Made by a program: the position numbers and the translations under genes. Shown piece by piece: positions 48,773-60,751 of a stretch of 64,000 nt of DNA; positions within the stretch are counted from its first letter, which is position 1, and each line of letters opens with the position of its first letter. The stretch covers positions 162,930,130 through 162,994,129 of the forward strand of contig CM068824.1 in the NCBI GenBank assembly GCA_028554795.2, read 5' to 3'. The notes beneath the pieces were generated by a model. It saw only the letters and a program-made list of their open reading frames with translations. It was not told the DNA's origin and made no database searches. Source of the stretch: Sinohyriopsis cumingii. Its lineage: Eukaryota; Mollusca; Bivalvia; Unionida; Unionidae.

Positions 48773-49445
48773 CAAATAACCTACTGACCTTTACGAAGCT
48801 TTGTCTTTCCTTAGAATCTCCTCTCTAAGTTTTACTGCCAAACAAAGAGTGGATTTCTCGGAGTAATCATATTTGCTCAGCAATCTTCCCAGGAGAACTG
48901 AATTTTCGCTTGCTAGTTAGAAGTTATAATTCGGATCGAAATCGTTACCATACTCTCCGTCTCAATTCCGATTGGATGTCGCTTTGACCTAATCCAATCA
49001 AACTTAGAGGACAATGTCCTTCTCGCTGCCTGTCCACGTGAAGACGGGTTTAGAACACGCCCTGTTTTCCCCTCGCGAGTCCTCTGATTTTTATAACACA
49101 TAGGTGGGAAGTCGCTTGATCTAACACCTGTGCCGATTCAAGGTACCGGTTCGTCTCTCTGGTCACGTTAACCTTGCATAAGAGATTAACTCTAGCCTGC
49201 TGCATGTTCAGACGTCAGCATGGCTTGTAATAATAATACCTTAGTTTATACACGACTTAGGAACTGGGGTTGAGCAAACGTGACAATAACAAATGGAGAA
49301 ATGTCTTAGAAATCTAGGTCTCATTATAATGTAAGATGTATTGTAATTGTGCATGAAATGTTAAATGAAGAAATAATTGAAATGAATTTATATTTCGTTT
49401 TAATACGTAACAAAAGGGTTCTGCTTTAATTATTCAAAGGGGTAC

Positions 49446-50400
49446 TGTTACGTGTTTAGGCTGGAATAAACAGTAACACAGAAATAGTGAAAACAACAAG
49501 CTTTTTAAAATTTAACAAATAATTTATTTTCCTGGAAAAATTCTGTAAAAATGAAAAAAGGAGAACTTACGGTTTCAAGAATCAAATCCAAAAATAATCT
49601 AAGAACAATTTACGAATTATTTTGCAAAATTCCTAGTAACAAATGTTCTAATAATTTCAAGTTGGAATCCTGATGGAAAATCCAAGATGGATAAGGATGT
49701 CGTATGCTGTAGTCAGTAATGTGCTTATCTACAGTTCCTTGTAGGAATACAAATAATGACGCTCCGGTATTGGAAATCCAATTTAAATTTGTAAGCAATG
49801 TCTTTCCAAAATTTGTGTGATCACTCCTCAAAATATTTCCATTGAAAAAAGAATTAATCCTTTTGAAATCTAACTGATCTGAAGAAAATTATAACGCAAA
49901 AATCTGGCTACAACAAATTAACTTGACATCAGCGTGAAAAGCCCCAAACTGAGAGATCTCTATCCAAAACAAAGGTTATATTGTAATATAAGACGCAGTT
50001 TCGAAATTCCCCCAAGTTGCGAAATTAGAAGGGGGAGTCACGTGATCATGTTTATATTACGTACACAGAATATGGCCTTGATTAGACCAATAATTTTCTC
50101 TAAAATAAAAAATAAAAAAAGTTGTTTTCATCTTAAACCATGTAGGCCCATCATGACCTTGGAAACAACCAGTCATTTTAAAATAAAATAGAACTTTGTT
50201 TACTAATTTTTAATCAAGGTCAGCATCCAGGCCAACACCTGATGTTTATGAGAAGAATGATTCAGGTCAACCAGTTGTCTGGGAAAATATCATCTCTAGT
50301 GAATAAAATTACATTATATAAGCATATAATAGAATAAAAAATTAAAACTGACAAACAGTTAAATTAAAATAAATATGAATTAAATCAGATGTACGTAACA
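49446..50400 (+). mobile_element. LTR of a retrotransposon (solo or 3' LTR)
   Basis: Begins tgttacgtgtttagg and ends gtacgtaaca, with an 8-bp terminal inverted repeat (TGTTACGT/ACGTAACA). It is flanked by gtac at 49442-49445 and 50401-50404. The preceding aaaggggtac resembles a polypurine tract, so it might be the 3' LTR of a lost element rather than a solo LTR. A diverged copy in the opposite orientation lies at 56975-57791. No coding motif is present. Confidence 0.65.
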
Positions 50401-51778
50401 GTACAAAGCTTACGAAATTACCATATTAAGCTGGAGGAAGAAGGAGGAAGAATTACGAAAATGATCTCGTCCATTTAAAAATTAATAACAAGAAATTTAA
50501 ACAAAGTGACATACCTGTAGAAATAGGAAATGTTTTTATTTTTATGGCACAGTGAGTATGAAATGATAAACAGTCCTTTCTTCCTGACAGCGAACGGCAA
50601 ACTGCAATGCAGGCAAAGCTTACACGTGCGAATTGACCTAGAATAATACCTGTTTTGCAGGTTTTGTTAGGACTGAAAATAAAGTTGTAGACTTTACAAA
50701 CTGTTACATTACAAAACAACGCACAAATGTAATCAAGTCCTGTTAGAAAATATTTATAACAAAAATAATTTCGATCAACGATATTATCGATACTCTGCGT
50801 CTGAGAAGTAGAAATGTACTTGAGCAGTATAATGTCGTACTAAAATCAGAACGGAAAAATTGCCTTTTATGCAGACATAAATACACAGGCAGTGCCGTAG
50901 AGAGCGATCACGAGCCCTGGGGTAAGAAACATCCGGGCCTCTTCTAGTTCTTGTTCAAACAAAAAAAAAATCTTTTATTAAATTAAATGTGTTGTTCGGC
51001 CCTGGCCCCCTTACAGGCCCGGGCCCTAGGGATATATCCCTGGTTGTCCACCCTCTTGTCGGCCCTGTACACCGAAGCCACGGTAGCTCCGTTGGTATGT
51101 TAAGTGGAAACGAATATCCGAACATTCGAATTATTTTTGCAACTATTCGACTATAAAATTGGTATTTGAACATTCCCATGTTTACCCATCGAGTTTGGCA
51201 TAATTTTGCAAAAGAAACAAGCAAGGCGAAATGTAAACCATGTAACATTGAATTAATTAGTCTACAAAGGAACATCTTAAAACCTGCTCAATCACTTGAA
51301 AATCAGACCAATGCTCACAAAGTAATCATCCTATAACAACTCTAATCGTCATATTCCTAATAACATTGTCATTAGTATTCATTATACTCTTGAAAAGGTC
51401 GCGTATAACATGACAAGGTGACGAAGAACATGGTACAGAATAGGGGTAATATCAAAGTCAAGTTGGTACAGAATAGGGGTTATATCCAAGTCAACAAATC
51501 CTTTACTCATCAATCAATCAAAGCTCCGATAAATATGTGAACTGTTGACGGATATTGGTTATATTGGGAGCAGTTGTAGCCATTCCGGCAAACCATTACC
51601 TAAAGTTGACGCATTTGTTAAATCCAGTACTTCAGAGTAAGGGTTTTTTGTGTTCATTACGTTAAATTCTCAGATCTTTATCATGCATTTTTTAATTTTG
51701 TTAATATCTGAAATACCAAGTTGGGGGCAGCAGGTGAGGTTTGCTAAGATGAAAGGGTGACTAGGGTTGCCATACGCT

Positions 51779-51947
51779 CAGGCGCGGCCCAAGGCTGTGC
51801 GGGGCCCAGGGCAGCATGCGGTGCCCAAGGCAGCAAGCAGTGAGCGCGGGGCCACAGGCACAAAATAATTGCATTGCGGAGTTGATTTCCTAAAACCGCT
51901 GAGCCCAAGGCGGTTGCCTTGTTCGCCTTGCCCGAGGGCCGGGCATG
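51779..51947. mobile_element. GC-rich hAT-type MITE, 169 bp, 8-bp target duplication
   Basis: The ends caggcgcggcccaagg and (reverse complement of the right end) catgcccggccctcgg form imperfect inverted repeats beginning CA. The 8-bp direct repeat catacgct flanks it at 51771-51778 and 51948-51955, the size made by hAT transposases. It is GC-rich in an AT-rich setting. The interrupted target reads across into ctcttttccccggatatgtc, which resembles the end of another widespread hAT-like repeat. If so, this is a nested insertion. Confidence 0.7.
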
Positions 51948-52411
51948 CATACGCTCTCTTTTCCCCGGATATGTCCCCTTTTTTGTTCTTCAAAAACTCC
52001 ACACGCACATTCCTGTGTGTCCTCTTTCTTGAAAGTTCAAACAAGGTAATACTAAGAGTGATACAGCGCCAGTCGTCCTTAAGTTGGGAGATACTGTGCA
52101 ATTTTGTAAGAAAATTTAATAATTCACATACTTTTTGGCAGATCGCATTAGTATGCGGATTAAAATGTCTAGCATAATATAACATGTGATTCTCACGAGT
52201 TTCACCGAATTATCACAAAGTAAATTAGTCTCATTGGTGGAGAAAGTCTCAAGAGATCCTTTAGTTTTCGGATCAAGTGTAGCTGCATTGAAAGTATAAT
52301 GGTTTGCTTTAATTTCATTGAGTGTAAACTACCTATTAATAGTAGTGCATTAACAGACCGATAACCAACCCCTCACCAGTGATGATATTGACTGGGGTTT
52401 AGGAGCTGATA

Positions 52412-52930
52412 TCACCTATTCATTAAAACCTGCGCAAATCTGCAGAAAATTTTGGCTGCATACATCGGTATACATTTTATACATTTACCGCTATTTCTCG
52501 CGGCTGTGGAGCTACCGTCGGCTGAATGTTTCCTTTGGTGACATGTATATACTATTTCCGAAGCAAATCCTATGTTTGTTGACTTGTAAATCCACGTGGA
52601 ATAGCACAACCCTCTGTTCTGTGCCATTTTGAATTTCGCGGTAGATATGGGTGTTACCATATACCGGTAAGTCTTTAACGTGTACATAGGTTTATTCCTG
52701 AAAGACTTGCCTGCAGCAAAATTGGACATTTTAATAAACAGTGACATCAGATCCACATAGCGTTCATCAGTATCAACACAGATTTGGGGGTTTGATTTAT
52801 CGGACCAGTGTATTAAGTGAATAGCAGCCCATAGCTGCCGTCTTTCCGTAAAGACAACTTTTACAATCATTGGCAGCCAGGGCAGTTTCCTCCGAACCGC
52901 ATGTTCAACCGACTTTTGAGAATCACACAT
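52412..52930 (-). CDS. unidentified 172-codon ORF
   Basis: A single uninterrupted frame on the minus strand, long for DNA of this composition. It contains RKLPWLPMIVKVVF, ERRQLWAAIHLIHW, YRYMVTPISTAKFKMAQNRG and ICVDTDERYVD; no domain is recognised. There is no clear signal peptide or membrane segment. It may be an exon of a gene inside the kinesin intron, a transposon fragment or chance. Cys/His content is moderate with no zinc-finger spacing. I do not assign a function. Confidence 0.3.
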   Translation of the reverse strand: MCDSQKSVEHAVRRKLPWLPMIVKVVFTERRQLWAAIHLIHWSDKSNPQICVDTDERYVDLMSLFIKMSNFAAGKSFRNKPMYTLKTYRYMVTPISTAKFKMAQNRGLCYSTWIYKSTNIGFASEIVYTCHQRKHSADGSSTAARNSGKCIKCIPMYAAKIFCRFAQVLMNR

Positions 52931-53788
52931 TCAGATTGGACAAAAATCGTACGTTTTCTGGCAGTGTTGACACGGACTGTTTTTGTATAGAACAAGTCGA
53001 TTGACGAAAAAGGCTCAGGTCACTGGTTGTTCGAACCTTGTCGACTTCATGTGTTCAAGTCGGAAACAACAGCAAGTTATCTCTGAGACGCTTGCCGGTA
53101 CCAACGAACTCCGGTCAAATAATTTTCCTATATTGTCTCTATGTTTGTTTCTCAGTACTAAACTTTCCACTGTATCCAAATCATAATAAATCACATCTTA
53201 TTTTAAGATACCTTCAAAGGTGAATTCACGGTGAAGTTCACAAGTACTCGACGAGAACTTTATGTTTAAAAAAAAAGTGCAATAACCTGAAGGAAAAGTG
53301 GAGATATTTTGAAAATGAGAGGAATGTGTGGACTTATGATGACAAATGTATAAATCTTCTATGGAACAGGATTCCTGTAGTTAAATCGAGTTAATAGTAA
53401 GTAAGAACTTAATTTTACACTATTCTCAGATTAATGAAGGAATGGATCGCACAGTCGCAAACAGTAAATAGAGCACGTTGCATACGAGCGTAAGTATCTT
53501 TTTATAGTACGATAGACATGGTCCTTTGTCATAACGGGTCATCGGGTTAATCTGAGGTAATTTTGTCACTTGGTATGATTATTTTCCTTCAGGTTATTGC
53601 TTTTTTTTTTTAACGTTAACCTCGCGTCGAGCATCTGTGCGTGCAATGGGTCACATATTTCCCTTCCCGATCTGTAGCAATGCTTCGTTACGCACTAGAC
53701 ACCATAATGCTCGAAGTCTACCGAATAACTAATTATCTGTAAATCAGTGTAAAGAATGCTTCAATCTAACTAATGTACCGTCACCAAA

Positions 53789-53791
<3 letters not shown>

Positions 53792-53825
<34 letters not shown>
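53792..53825. repeat. (GA)17 microsatellite
   Basis: A pure GA run. Confidence 0.97.
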
Positions 53826-53828
<3 letters not shown>

Positions 53829-54389
53829 CTTTAAAATACACTGGGACTACATTTTGACCCGAGTTCTATCAAGATAAATTATTTATGGCAATTTTTGGTC
53901 AGACTTTTATGTTTGCGTTCCACGCATATTTCAACTTTACGCACAAAGTCTGTTTTGAATTTCATAAAAACGAGGTGTGTGATAGCTGTCAAAAAAGTGT
54001 AGTGCTGGAAACAAGTTTTTTTGGCCTAGTGCTCTTGAGACGCACAAACTAAATTTGCAATAGGAATTTTTAATTGCAGTAAAACTTAATTGTAATACAA
54101 GATAATTTCTATCTGAAAATATGTTTGAAACATTAAAATATGTATAGATCAAATTTTAATAAAATCTTAAATAAACAATTATATATTTCGAAAATGAAAT
54201 TTTTATATAAAATTACATTTTCATACGGATTTTGAAATTCAAACTGACAAATGCTAGACGGCAAAATTTACTAATGAATGGTATTTGAAACAAGTGGTTG
54301 CTTGGGTCGTTACAGCTTAGAACATTTTGTTCAGTAGTGGTGAAGCAAGATAGCTCAGTGATTTTTGTAGCAATTTGCTATATGCCTGT

Positions 54390-54668
54390 TGACCGCTCCG
54401 GTGGCCTAAGTGGTTAGTGTGTCCGCATCGGATGCGGGAGTTCGCGGATCGAGCCCCGGCCGAATCTTACCAAAGATTTATAAAAATGGTACCAGCAGCT
54501 GCCTCGCTTGGCGCTCAGCATGTTAGAACGCGTCGACCTTGTGTCAGGATAATGTGACTGGGTGGAGCATGATGCTACATGTATGCGGCGTAATGCCCCA
54601 GTGCTAGACATCTCAATAAACTGCCACACTGCAGACACACACATACACACACACATACACTCACATAG
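54390..54668 (+). mobile_element. family A SINE with 9-bp target duplication
   Basis: The tRNA-like head (ggtggcctaagtggttagtg, an anticodon-arm-like stem, and a ggatcgagcc box B) is followed by the body ctgcctcgcttggcgctcag and gtgtcaggataatgtgactg, then a CA-rich tail. The direct repeat tatgcctgt lies at 54381-54389 and 54669-54677. The body is close to the copies at 308-631 and 60422-60742, but the last ~50 bp of the family tail is replaced by a CA microsatellite. Confidence 0.85.
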
Positions 54669-54837
54669 TATGCCTGTAGTGTTCAAGTGCATATAGGTTT
54701 GCACACTAAAAAAAGCAATGACATGTGCTATGTTCCACGTTTATTGTGTCAGATACTCGGCCAGTTATTATTAATATTAGCGCACTCAAATTTCCCATTT
54801 TTATGAATAAACCTTTGTCACTTATGGCAGGTACATT

Positions 54838-55022
54838 CCATGTGTCCTTATGAAACCTTGCTATCACCACCTGACCATGTGTCCTTATGAAACCTTGCTA
54901 TCACCACCTGACCATGTGTCCTTATGAAACCTTGCTATCACCACCTGACCATGTGTCCTTATGAAACTTTGCTATCACCACCTGACCATGTGTCCTTATG
55001 AAACCTTGCTATCACCACCTGA
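54838..55022. repeat. 37-bp tandem repeat, exactly 5 units
   Basis: The unit is ccatgtgtccttatgaaacc then ttgctatcaccacctga, repeated five times head to tail with a single C-to-T change (unit 4). The near-perfect identity indicates recent expansion or homogenisation. Confidence 0.97.
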
Positions 55023-55029
55023 CTACTGG

Positions 55030-56037
55030 AGCGCTTATAAACCATCCAGTTATTGCACCTTGATCCAGATACCAGGATAGACATTAAAAGACTTACTTTT
55101 ATAGATCAGTACAATGTAGGTACATGAAGTTAAAATACACTTGATATGGAGATTTCAAAAATGACACTGAGAGCGCAAGCACGGGAAAAACAATGAACTT
55201 GACATAGTGACACTCAGAATGTAAAGCATGTATTAAAGTGACCATTCATCCTAAAATTGTCGAGGTTTCTACAAGTATGTTTTTCTGATATGTTCAGACA
55301 TTTAGAGGCTAAATAAGGTACACTGGCTATCATAAAGATTAAGGCAATGTGGGGACGGTGAGGTTTGAACATTGGGACAACAATTAGTACATACCAGTAT
55401 ACAGGGATGCTAAGTGAAAACGTACTAAATTAAAAAGATGATACCAAAAGGAAAATAAGTTTCATGACGAAAATAACCTTTTCGATATTTCAAGTGAATA
55501 GAGCAAATGATGTACCTCACAGATCAACTACAAATACCAATACATCCTGTATCATCAACTATATGTGAAATTTTGATCCGCAAAACATGCAAACAAGGAT
55601 GGACATTTGCATATGTGTGACATACACTTATTAAGATCAAATTTAACTTTGCATCTTATTTTTCAACTTCAACGCAAAAAATATTATAATGTCAACTCAA
55701 AACGAGGCCGATCCCGGGGTCAAATGATCTGTGCAAGCAGTTGCGTTGTTTACCTATATGACTGGAGAGCAATATGGTCTCGTAGACCATGAGGAACGCT
55801 TCGATAATAAATAACAAGTAATGTTCCCCAAAAATGTACTGCCTATATCTACACCTGAAGGATTCTGCGGTATATTCAACGACTGCAGGGTTCTTCTCAG
55901 GATTTACAAAGCTGCACTCCATGACTGCTTCCCTGAAAAAAACGTTGCAGCCCAGCCCTACAATTATCAGTCTTAAAAAGGTTTACTTTTGTTTTTCCCT
56001 TACAATAATTTAGAACATAATGAGTGTATCGTTGTGA

Positions 56038-56075
<38 letters not shown>

Positions 56076-56974
56076 CATTGGGAAATATTTAATATTATAA
56101 TAAAAATTATGGCAGTTGATAACTGCGTTATTTGTGATTGTTTGTGATGTTACAACTTTAACAATTCTCAATGACTTTACCGTGCCATTCTTTAAGTTTT
56201 TGTGCAACTAAAAGTAAAATCAAGGAAGAGATTGTAATTTCTTTTCTATAATGATGCATTTAACTAGTTTAATTACACTTTAAATCAATCCATTTTCGAA
56301 GACATTGGACTAGAAAACAAATTACAATATTCCATTAACTTTTCATCTTTTAAGCAACACGCCATACTACATTCACCTTTTTCTTGAACCAACTTTAACA
56401 AATGTATCCACGGTAGATGTTGGATCTGAATCCTCAAGCTCTGGGCTTTCTTCCATCATCTTCGTTAATTTATTACATTTTCTTGTCTTCAACGTCCACG
56501 GCTCTCTGTCCTGGTGCGATTATGTTGAACTTTGCAAGTTCATTGTTTCTTGGATTGCCATTGCACTATTCATGACATAAAACTAATAATGTTCCATTCC
56601 TTTATCGTTTTGTGATCCATGTGAATGTTATATTCCATAACTTTATTTACGAATCTATCAGTCTCTTTGGAGTTCTGTTTCTTTATCAAAGCATCTACTT
56701 GTGTCTGTCAGTTAGCCTCGCGAGAATCGCTCTCGTCTACAGCCTTGCGCTTGGCAGGAAGAAACTGTGTAAAGTTGCCATCGGAATAGCACACATATAA
56801 TCACTTGAAAACAAGGGTATAGCTTATACAAGACGCCCCAAAACAACCGATTTTATGATGATTTGTGACCATTAACATGGAAGTACATGTTCCTCCGACA
56901 TAAAAATAAATCCTAAAATATTGGCACTATTTTTCTAAATACGTTATAGGATAACACTCTAGTGTTCCAAACAT
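55030..56974. other. gene-free intron stretch with (AC)n
   Basis: The (AC)16 microsatellite lies at about 56041-56072. Otherwise AT-rich with no recognised gene. Confidence 0.45.
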
Positions 56975-57791
56975 TGTGTCATAGATATTTGATTTAATTT
57001 ATATTTGATTTAATTTAATTGTTTGTTTGTTAGTTTTAACTTTTTTTAAAGTCCTATTACATGCTATTGTAATGTAACATTATTTACTGGATTTGACATT
57101 GCCTAGAAATTGAGTTCAGTTCTGACTGATTTTTTTTATTGTTGTCATATGCAACTTTATAGAGACATTGTATCTAATGTTGACCTAGTTCCTTACCTTG
57201 ATTCAGAACCAGTAAGAGTTGTAGTAAACAACTTTTCTTATTTTTTTATTCTTTCTCAGAGTAAGATTCATAAAGTGAGAAAGAATAATCATTACTTGCC
57301 TTAACACTTGAGAAGTTAAAGTGTTTTATGTTGTTACTAGTTTTGGGGCTAATTATTTTATTTAATTTAATTTATTTGGATTTCAAGTTTGTTTTCCCTG
57401 GAAATACTTGTGCTCTAAATCAATTTTTGGGCAAGGACAGTTATCGAAGTTTACACAGAATTCAAACACTGGAATATTATTTTCTGTGATTCAACAAAGA
57501 ACTGTTGACACATCAGTACGACCCTGACCACAGCATACGTTATTAAATTCCATTTTGGATTTCACTGGGATTCGAACTTAGTTTTATTATGACTTTTTGA
57601 TAATATGATTTCTGTTTTTTAATTCTTGGATTATTCTTGGATTCTTTTTGGATTTGATTCGTAGAACCATGAGTTCTTTTTCTCATTTTTAAATTGTTTT
57701 TCCCGGGAAATAAATTATTTGTTAAATTTTACAAAGCTTGTTGTCTTCACTCTTTTCTTGTTACTGTTTGAAAAAACCAAAACATGTAACA
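56975..57791 (-). mobile_element. diverged LTR, opposite orientation to 49446-50400
   Basis: Read on the minus strand it begins tgttacatgttttgg at 57791 and continues through aacagtaacaagaaaagag, caacaagctttgtaaaattt and aacaaataatttatttcccg, matching the first ~350 bp of the LTR at 49446. Its last ~90 bp (about 56975-57070 on +) match that LTR's 3' end. The middles differ. No target duplication could be recognised, so it is older or rearranged. Confidence 0.65.
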
Positions 57792-57799
57792 AATGCGGA

Positions 57800-59454
57800 A
57801 GGAATTTTTTATATGATGTATTAAAATTGTGCTAAGTAATGCTTGTCAACGACAGGTGCCAAAGCATATGCGCTTGTAATTAGTCTTTTGCTCAAAGTGA
57901 CCATTTGGCACCGACAGTCGATTAACAGGTGTCCTAATCTCTTTATCTGCTAAGATCTAACCTTTACGGCTTCACCTAATGATAATCTCGTCAAAATCAA
58001 TTGAACTTCGATAGCTCATATATTACATGATTGATAATTGTTTTGTGGAAACGGATCAAATGAAACAGAACATCGCCACAAACTTGCAAAAGCTTGCAAA
58101 CTAATGACTCCTCTGTTGGAATTTTTCACGCGTCCAAAAATGAAAATTATACGTACTTTCACCCGGAAACTGGTATCTCAGAGAAACCCTGCAATGGTAT
58201 AATTGATTCTTTTAATTAATTTTACCTATATTGTGTAGAACACATGTCCGTTTTGTCAGAATTGAAGTATTGTAAACATAAAATAATTTAAACCTAGAGA
58301 ACGAGCGAGTTGATATTGTATATCAACGTTATACCATTCTGCACTCAGTCTGTCCAGACATTCGTAGACTTTTTATTTTATTGCTTTCTCCTTCTTTTCA
58401 GTGTTCGTTATTTGTTACATTACTATCTTAATAGTGAAGGTCAAGGTCAAGAAAGTTCAGTCTTAACATAAAATGTATTTGGTTTTGCAAATGCTGACGT
58501 CCTGACAACACACATGAATAGAGTTATTAGTGGTTGTACGCAGAATTGTTAAATGAAGGTTATTTATCCAGACCAAGGTTTTGGGATCATCTATTCCGAT
58601 ACGAAGATTACATCAACAGAGTAACCAGAATTAATGCATACTTAAGATAAGATATTCAAATGAAGATAATTATTGGTCTGCTCCTACGATAATTTCGACC
58701 TCGCACGTTCTGGAGATTAGGAGATTAAACAAACGCGGATCCATATCTAGTGAAAACTGGTAAAGAGAACATTTTAACGACTGGTGTACTGGTCCAGATT
58801 CAAAAAAAAAAAAAGAAAAACTGGTGTGAATCGCTGCTCTTTTGTCGAGTTAAAAAAGATTGTAATATCAGATCGTTTACATTTGATGGTGGTTTATGTT
58901 CTGACCATATTTTTTAGGAAAAATGTTGCATGTATAGAAAAATAGAAATGTAGATGTAATACTGCCTAAGATTCAATTTATTTTAATGTCTTTGATAACA
59001 ATTTTGCAAAATTTAAATACAATCATTGACTGGGCCAACAACATTTTTCAGGATACAGACAATGTGACTGCTACTTATAAATTAAATAATGCATTCAGAC
59101 TTTCAAATATATTTCTGTTATAGACCATTATGCAAAAACTATATACAGCAAACTGTGTTTATATTTTTAACGCACCACTTTACTGTCGATATAAAGACGA
59201 TATTTGTTTTAGGCTAAGAGAAATAATAAAATATAGCTAATAAATTTTTACAGGATAGTCTTTTCAAATGTCCAGCTGTTTTTGTTTACCTTTGTTTTGT
59301 AAGAGAATAAACGTGTCTTAAGCTCATGAAAGAATCCATCACATTTTAAATATAGGAAAACAGTTTGTACTTTTATATCGTTTTATGGCTGTTTAGCAGT
59401 ACGTTTAAGAGGTATATTTACTTTTACGTCAAAAAGAAATTTGTGTTCGTGGGG
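57800..59454. other. gene-free intron stretch
   Basis: No recognised gene, RNA or repeat; short A-runs only. Confidence 0.45.
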
Positions 59455-59522
59455 AATTAGGATAGGTTTTAACTTTATTTGCTGCGTAAATTAGGATAGG
59501 TTTTAACTTTATTTGCTGCGTA
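59455..59522. repeat. 34-bp perfect tandem duplication
   Basis: Two identical copies of aattaggataggttttaact followed by ttatttgctgcgta lie side by side. Confidence 0.97.
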
Positions 59523-59581
59523 ACATGTGCTCAACACTATATAACCACGATTGCTGACTGCGCCCATCATCCGTTAAACCT

Positions 59582-59635
59582 CATACATACATACATACAT
59601 ACATACATACATACATACATGCATGCATGCATGCA

Positions 59636-59666
<31 letters not shown>

Positions 59667-59746
59667 GCATACATACATATATACATCCCCACCCACCCTA
59701 CACACATACATACATACATACATACATACATACATACATACATACA

Positions 59747-59776
<30 letters not shown>
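59582..59776. repeat. long (CATA)n microsatellite with CATG interruption
   Basis: About 190 bp of CATA repeats, with a CATG block near 59617-59635 and a short unique interruption near 59685-59701. ORFs on both strands (Tyr-Val-Cys-Met or His-Thr-Tyr-Ile repeats) are artefacts. Confidence 0.97.
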
Positions 59777-59777
<1 letters not shown>

Positions 59778-60421
59778 GATAAGTCATCTTTTACACAGCC
59801 ACTGGCAGTTTAACCTTTGATAAAATAGGTACAAATCATGCATGTCATTTTAGTTCATTTATCTGTTACATTGTGCTGATAAGTGAAATGAATATTCTTT
59901 GGTAAAATGAAGCACGAATGCAAGGTTTCAATTGCAAATTCTTACCAGTTGGTAACCCTTGATGTTCTTTTAATAGGCCACAGCAAAACAATTTTAAAAA
60001 ATGAAGAAGAAAAAAATATGGGTCATCATAAAATATCGGTTAACTTAAGTTGAAAATACTTTTGTTCACACCTGACTGATGGATATACGATGTGTGAAGA
60101 CATGATTGGTTGTTTATGAGATATAACAATTACCCGGTAAGAAAAATTATCTTTTCAAAGTTGATCCTACCATTTACTGAAATTATATGGAGAAAAAAAA
60201 GGTTATACTCATGCACTGTCAGTTTTTTATTATAACTATCTTGGTATAGGAGATCCATTAATGAAAGTTATGGTTTGTTCCTTAGACAATCTGATACAAG
60301 TTTCAAGCAATTGTAATTTAAAAAAAAAAAAAGAAAAAGAAACGTTGCGATTCCATTTTATTTTCTCAACACAAAAGCATATATTAATATTGGCTATATG
60401 TGCATTGAGAGGTATGGGTTT

Positions 60422-60742
60422 GTGTCTGTGTAGGATTTAGATTTTTAACGCAGCTTTAACAATTTTACAGTCATATCGCTACGATGTATGCAGTGTGGCA
60501 GTTTAACGTGATGTCTAGCACTGGAACATCATGCCGCAGACATTTATCATGACGTCTTACCCAGTCACATTATCCTGACACTAGGCCGACCAGCCCGAAC
60601 ACTAACCTCTTAATGCTGAGCGCCTAGCTAGGCAGCTGTTAGTATCAGTTTATAAGTCTTTGGTATGTCTCGGCCGGGTTTCAAACCCGCGACCTTCCGT
60701 ACCCGGGGCGGACGTACCACTAGGCCACCGGAGCGGTCGAGA
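60422..60742 (-). mobile_element. family A SINE with 9-bp target duplication
   Basis: Minus orientation with the tRNA head at the right (reverse complement gaccgctccggtggcctagt) and a body and tail as in the copy at 308-631, including the shared tail words tttttaacg, agctttaa and tatcgctac. The direct repeat tatgggttt lies at 60413-60421 and 60743-60751. It is the most complete family A copy with its tail intact. Confidence 0.88.
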
Positions 60743-60751
60743 TATGGGTTT

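Larger units (their letters stand above)
45176..49285 (-). mobile_element. probable solo LTR (~1.7 kb) carrying nested LINE and SINE
   Basis: The element starts tgtgacgtgacggggttg and ends gagcaaacgtgaca, giving TG...CA ends, and is flanked by the 5-bp direct repeat ataac at 45171-45175 and 49286-49290. Removing the LINE (46027-48182) and the SINE with one target copy leaves about 1.7 kb without gag or pol motifs, as expected of a solo LTR. On the minus strand a TATA-like ttataaaaatc lies near 49092-49103, about 190 bases inside the 5' end, supporting minus orientation. The CT-rich block 45535-45620 lies within it. No second copy is in the window, so the LTR identity rests on ends and target duplication. 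Confidence 0.6.

Noticed and set aside
49446..57791. A single 8.3-kb element with long terminal inverted repeats
   Set aside because: The shared ends have LTR-type TG...CA borders in at least one copy with its own flanking repeat, the middles differ, and no transposase lies between; two independent LTRs are simpler.
59567..59820. Tyr-Val-Cys-Met and His-Thr-Tyr-Ile repeat ORFs, also at 44892-45074
   Set aside because: Translations of (CATA)n microsatellites.
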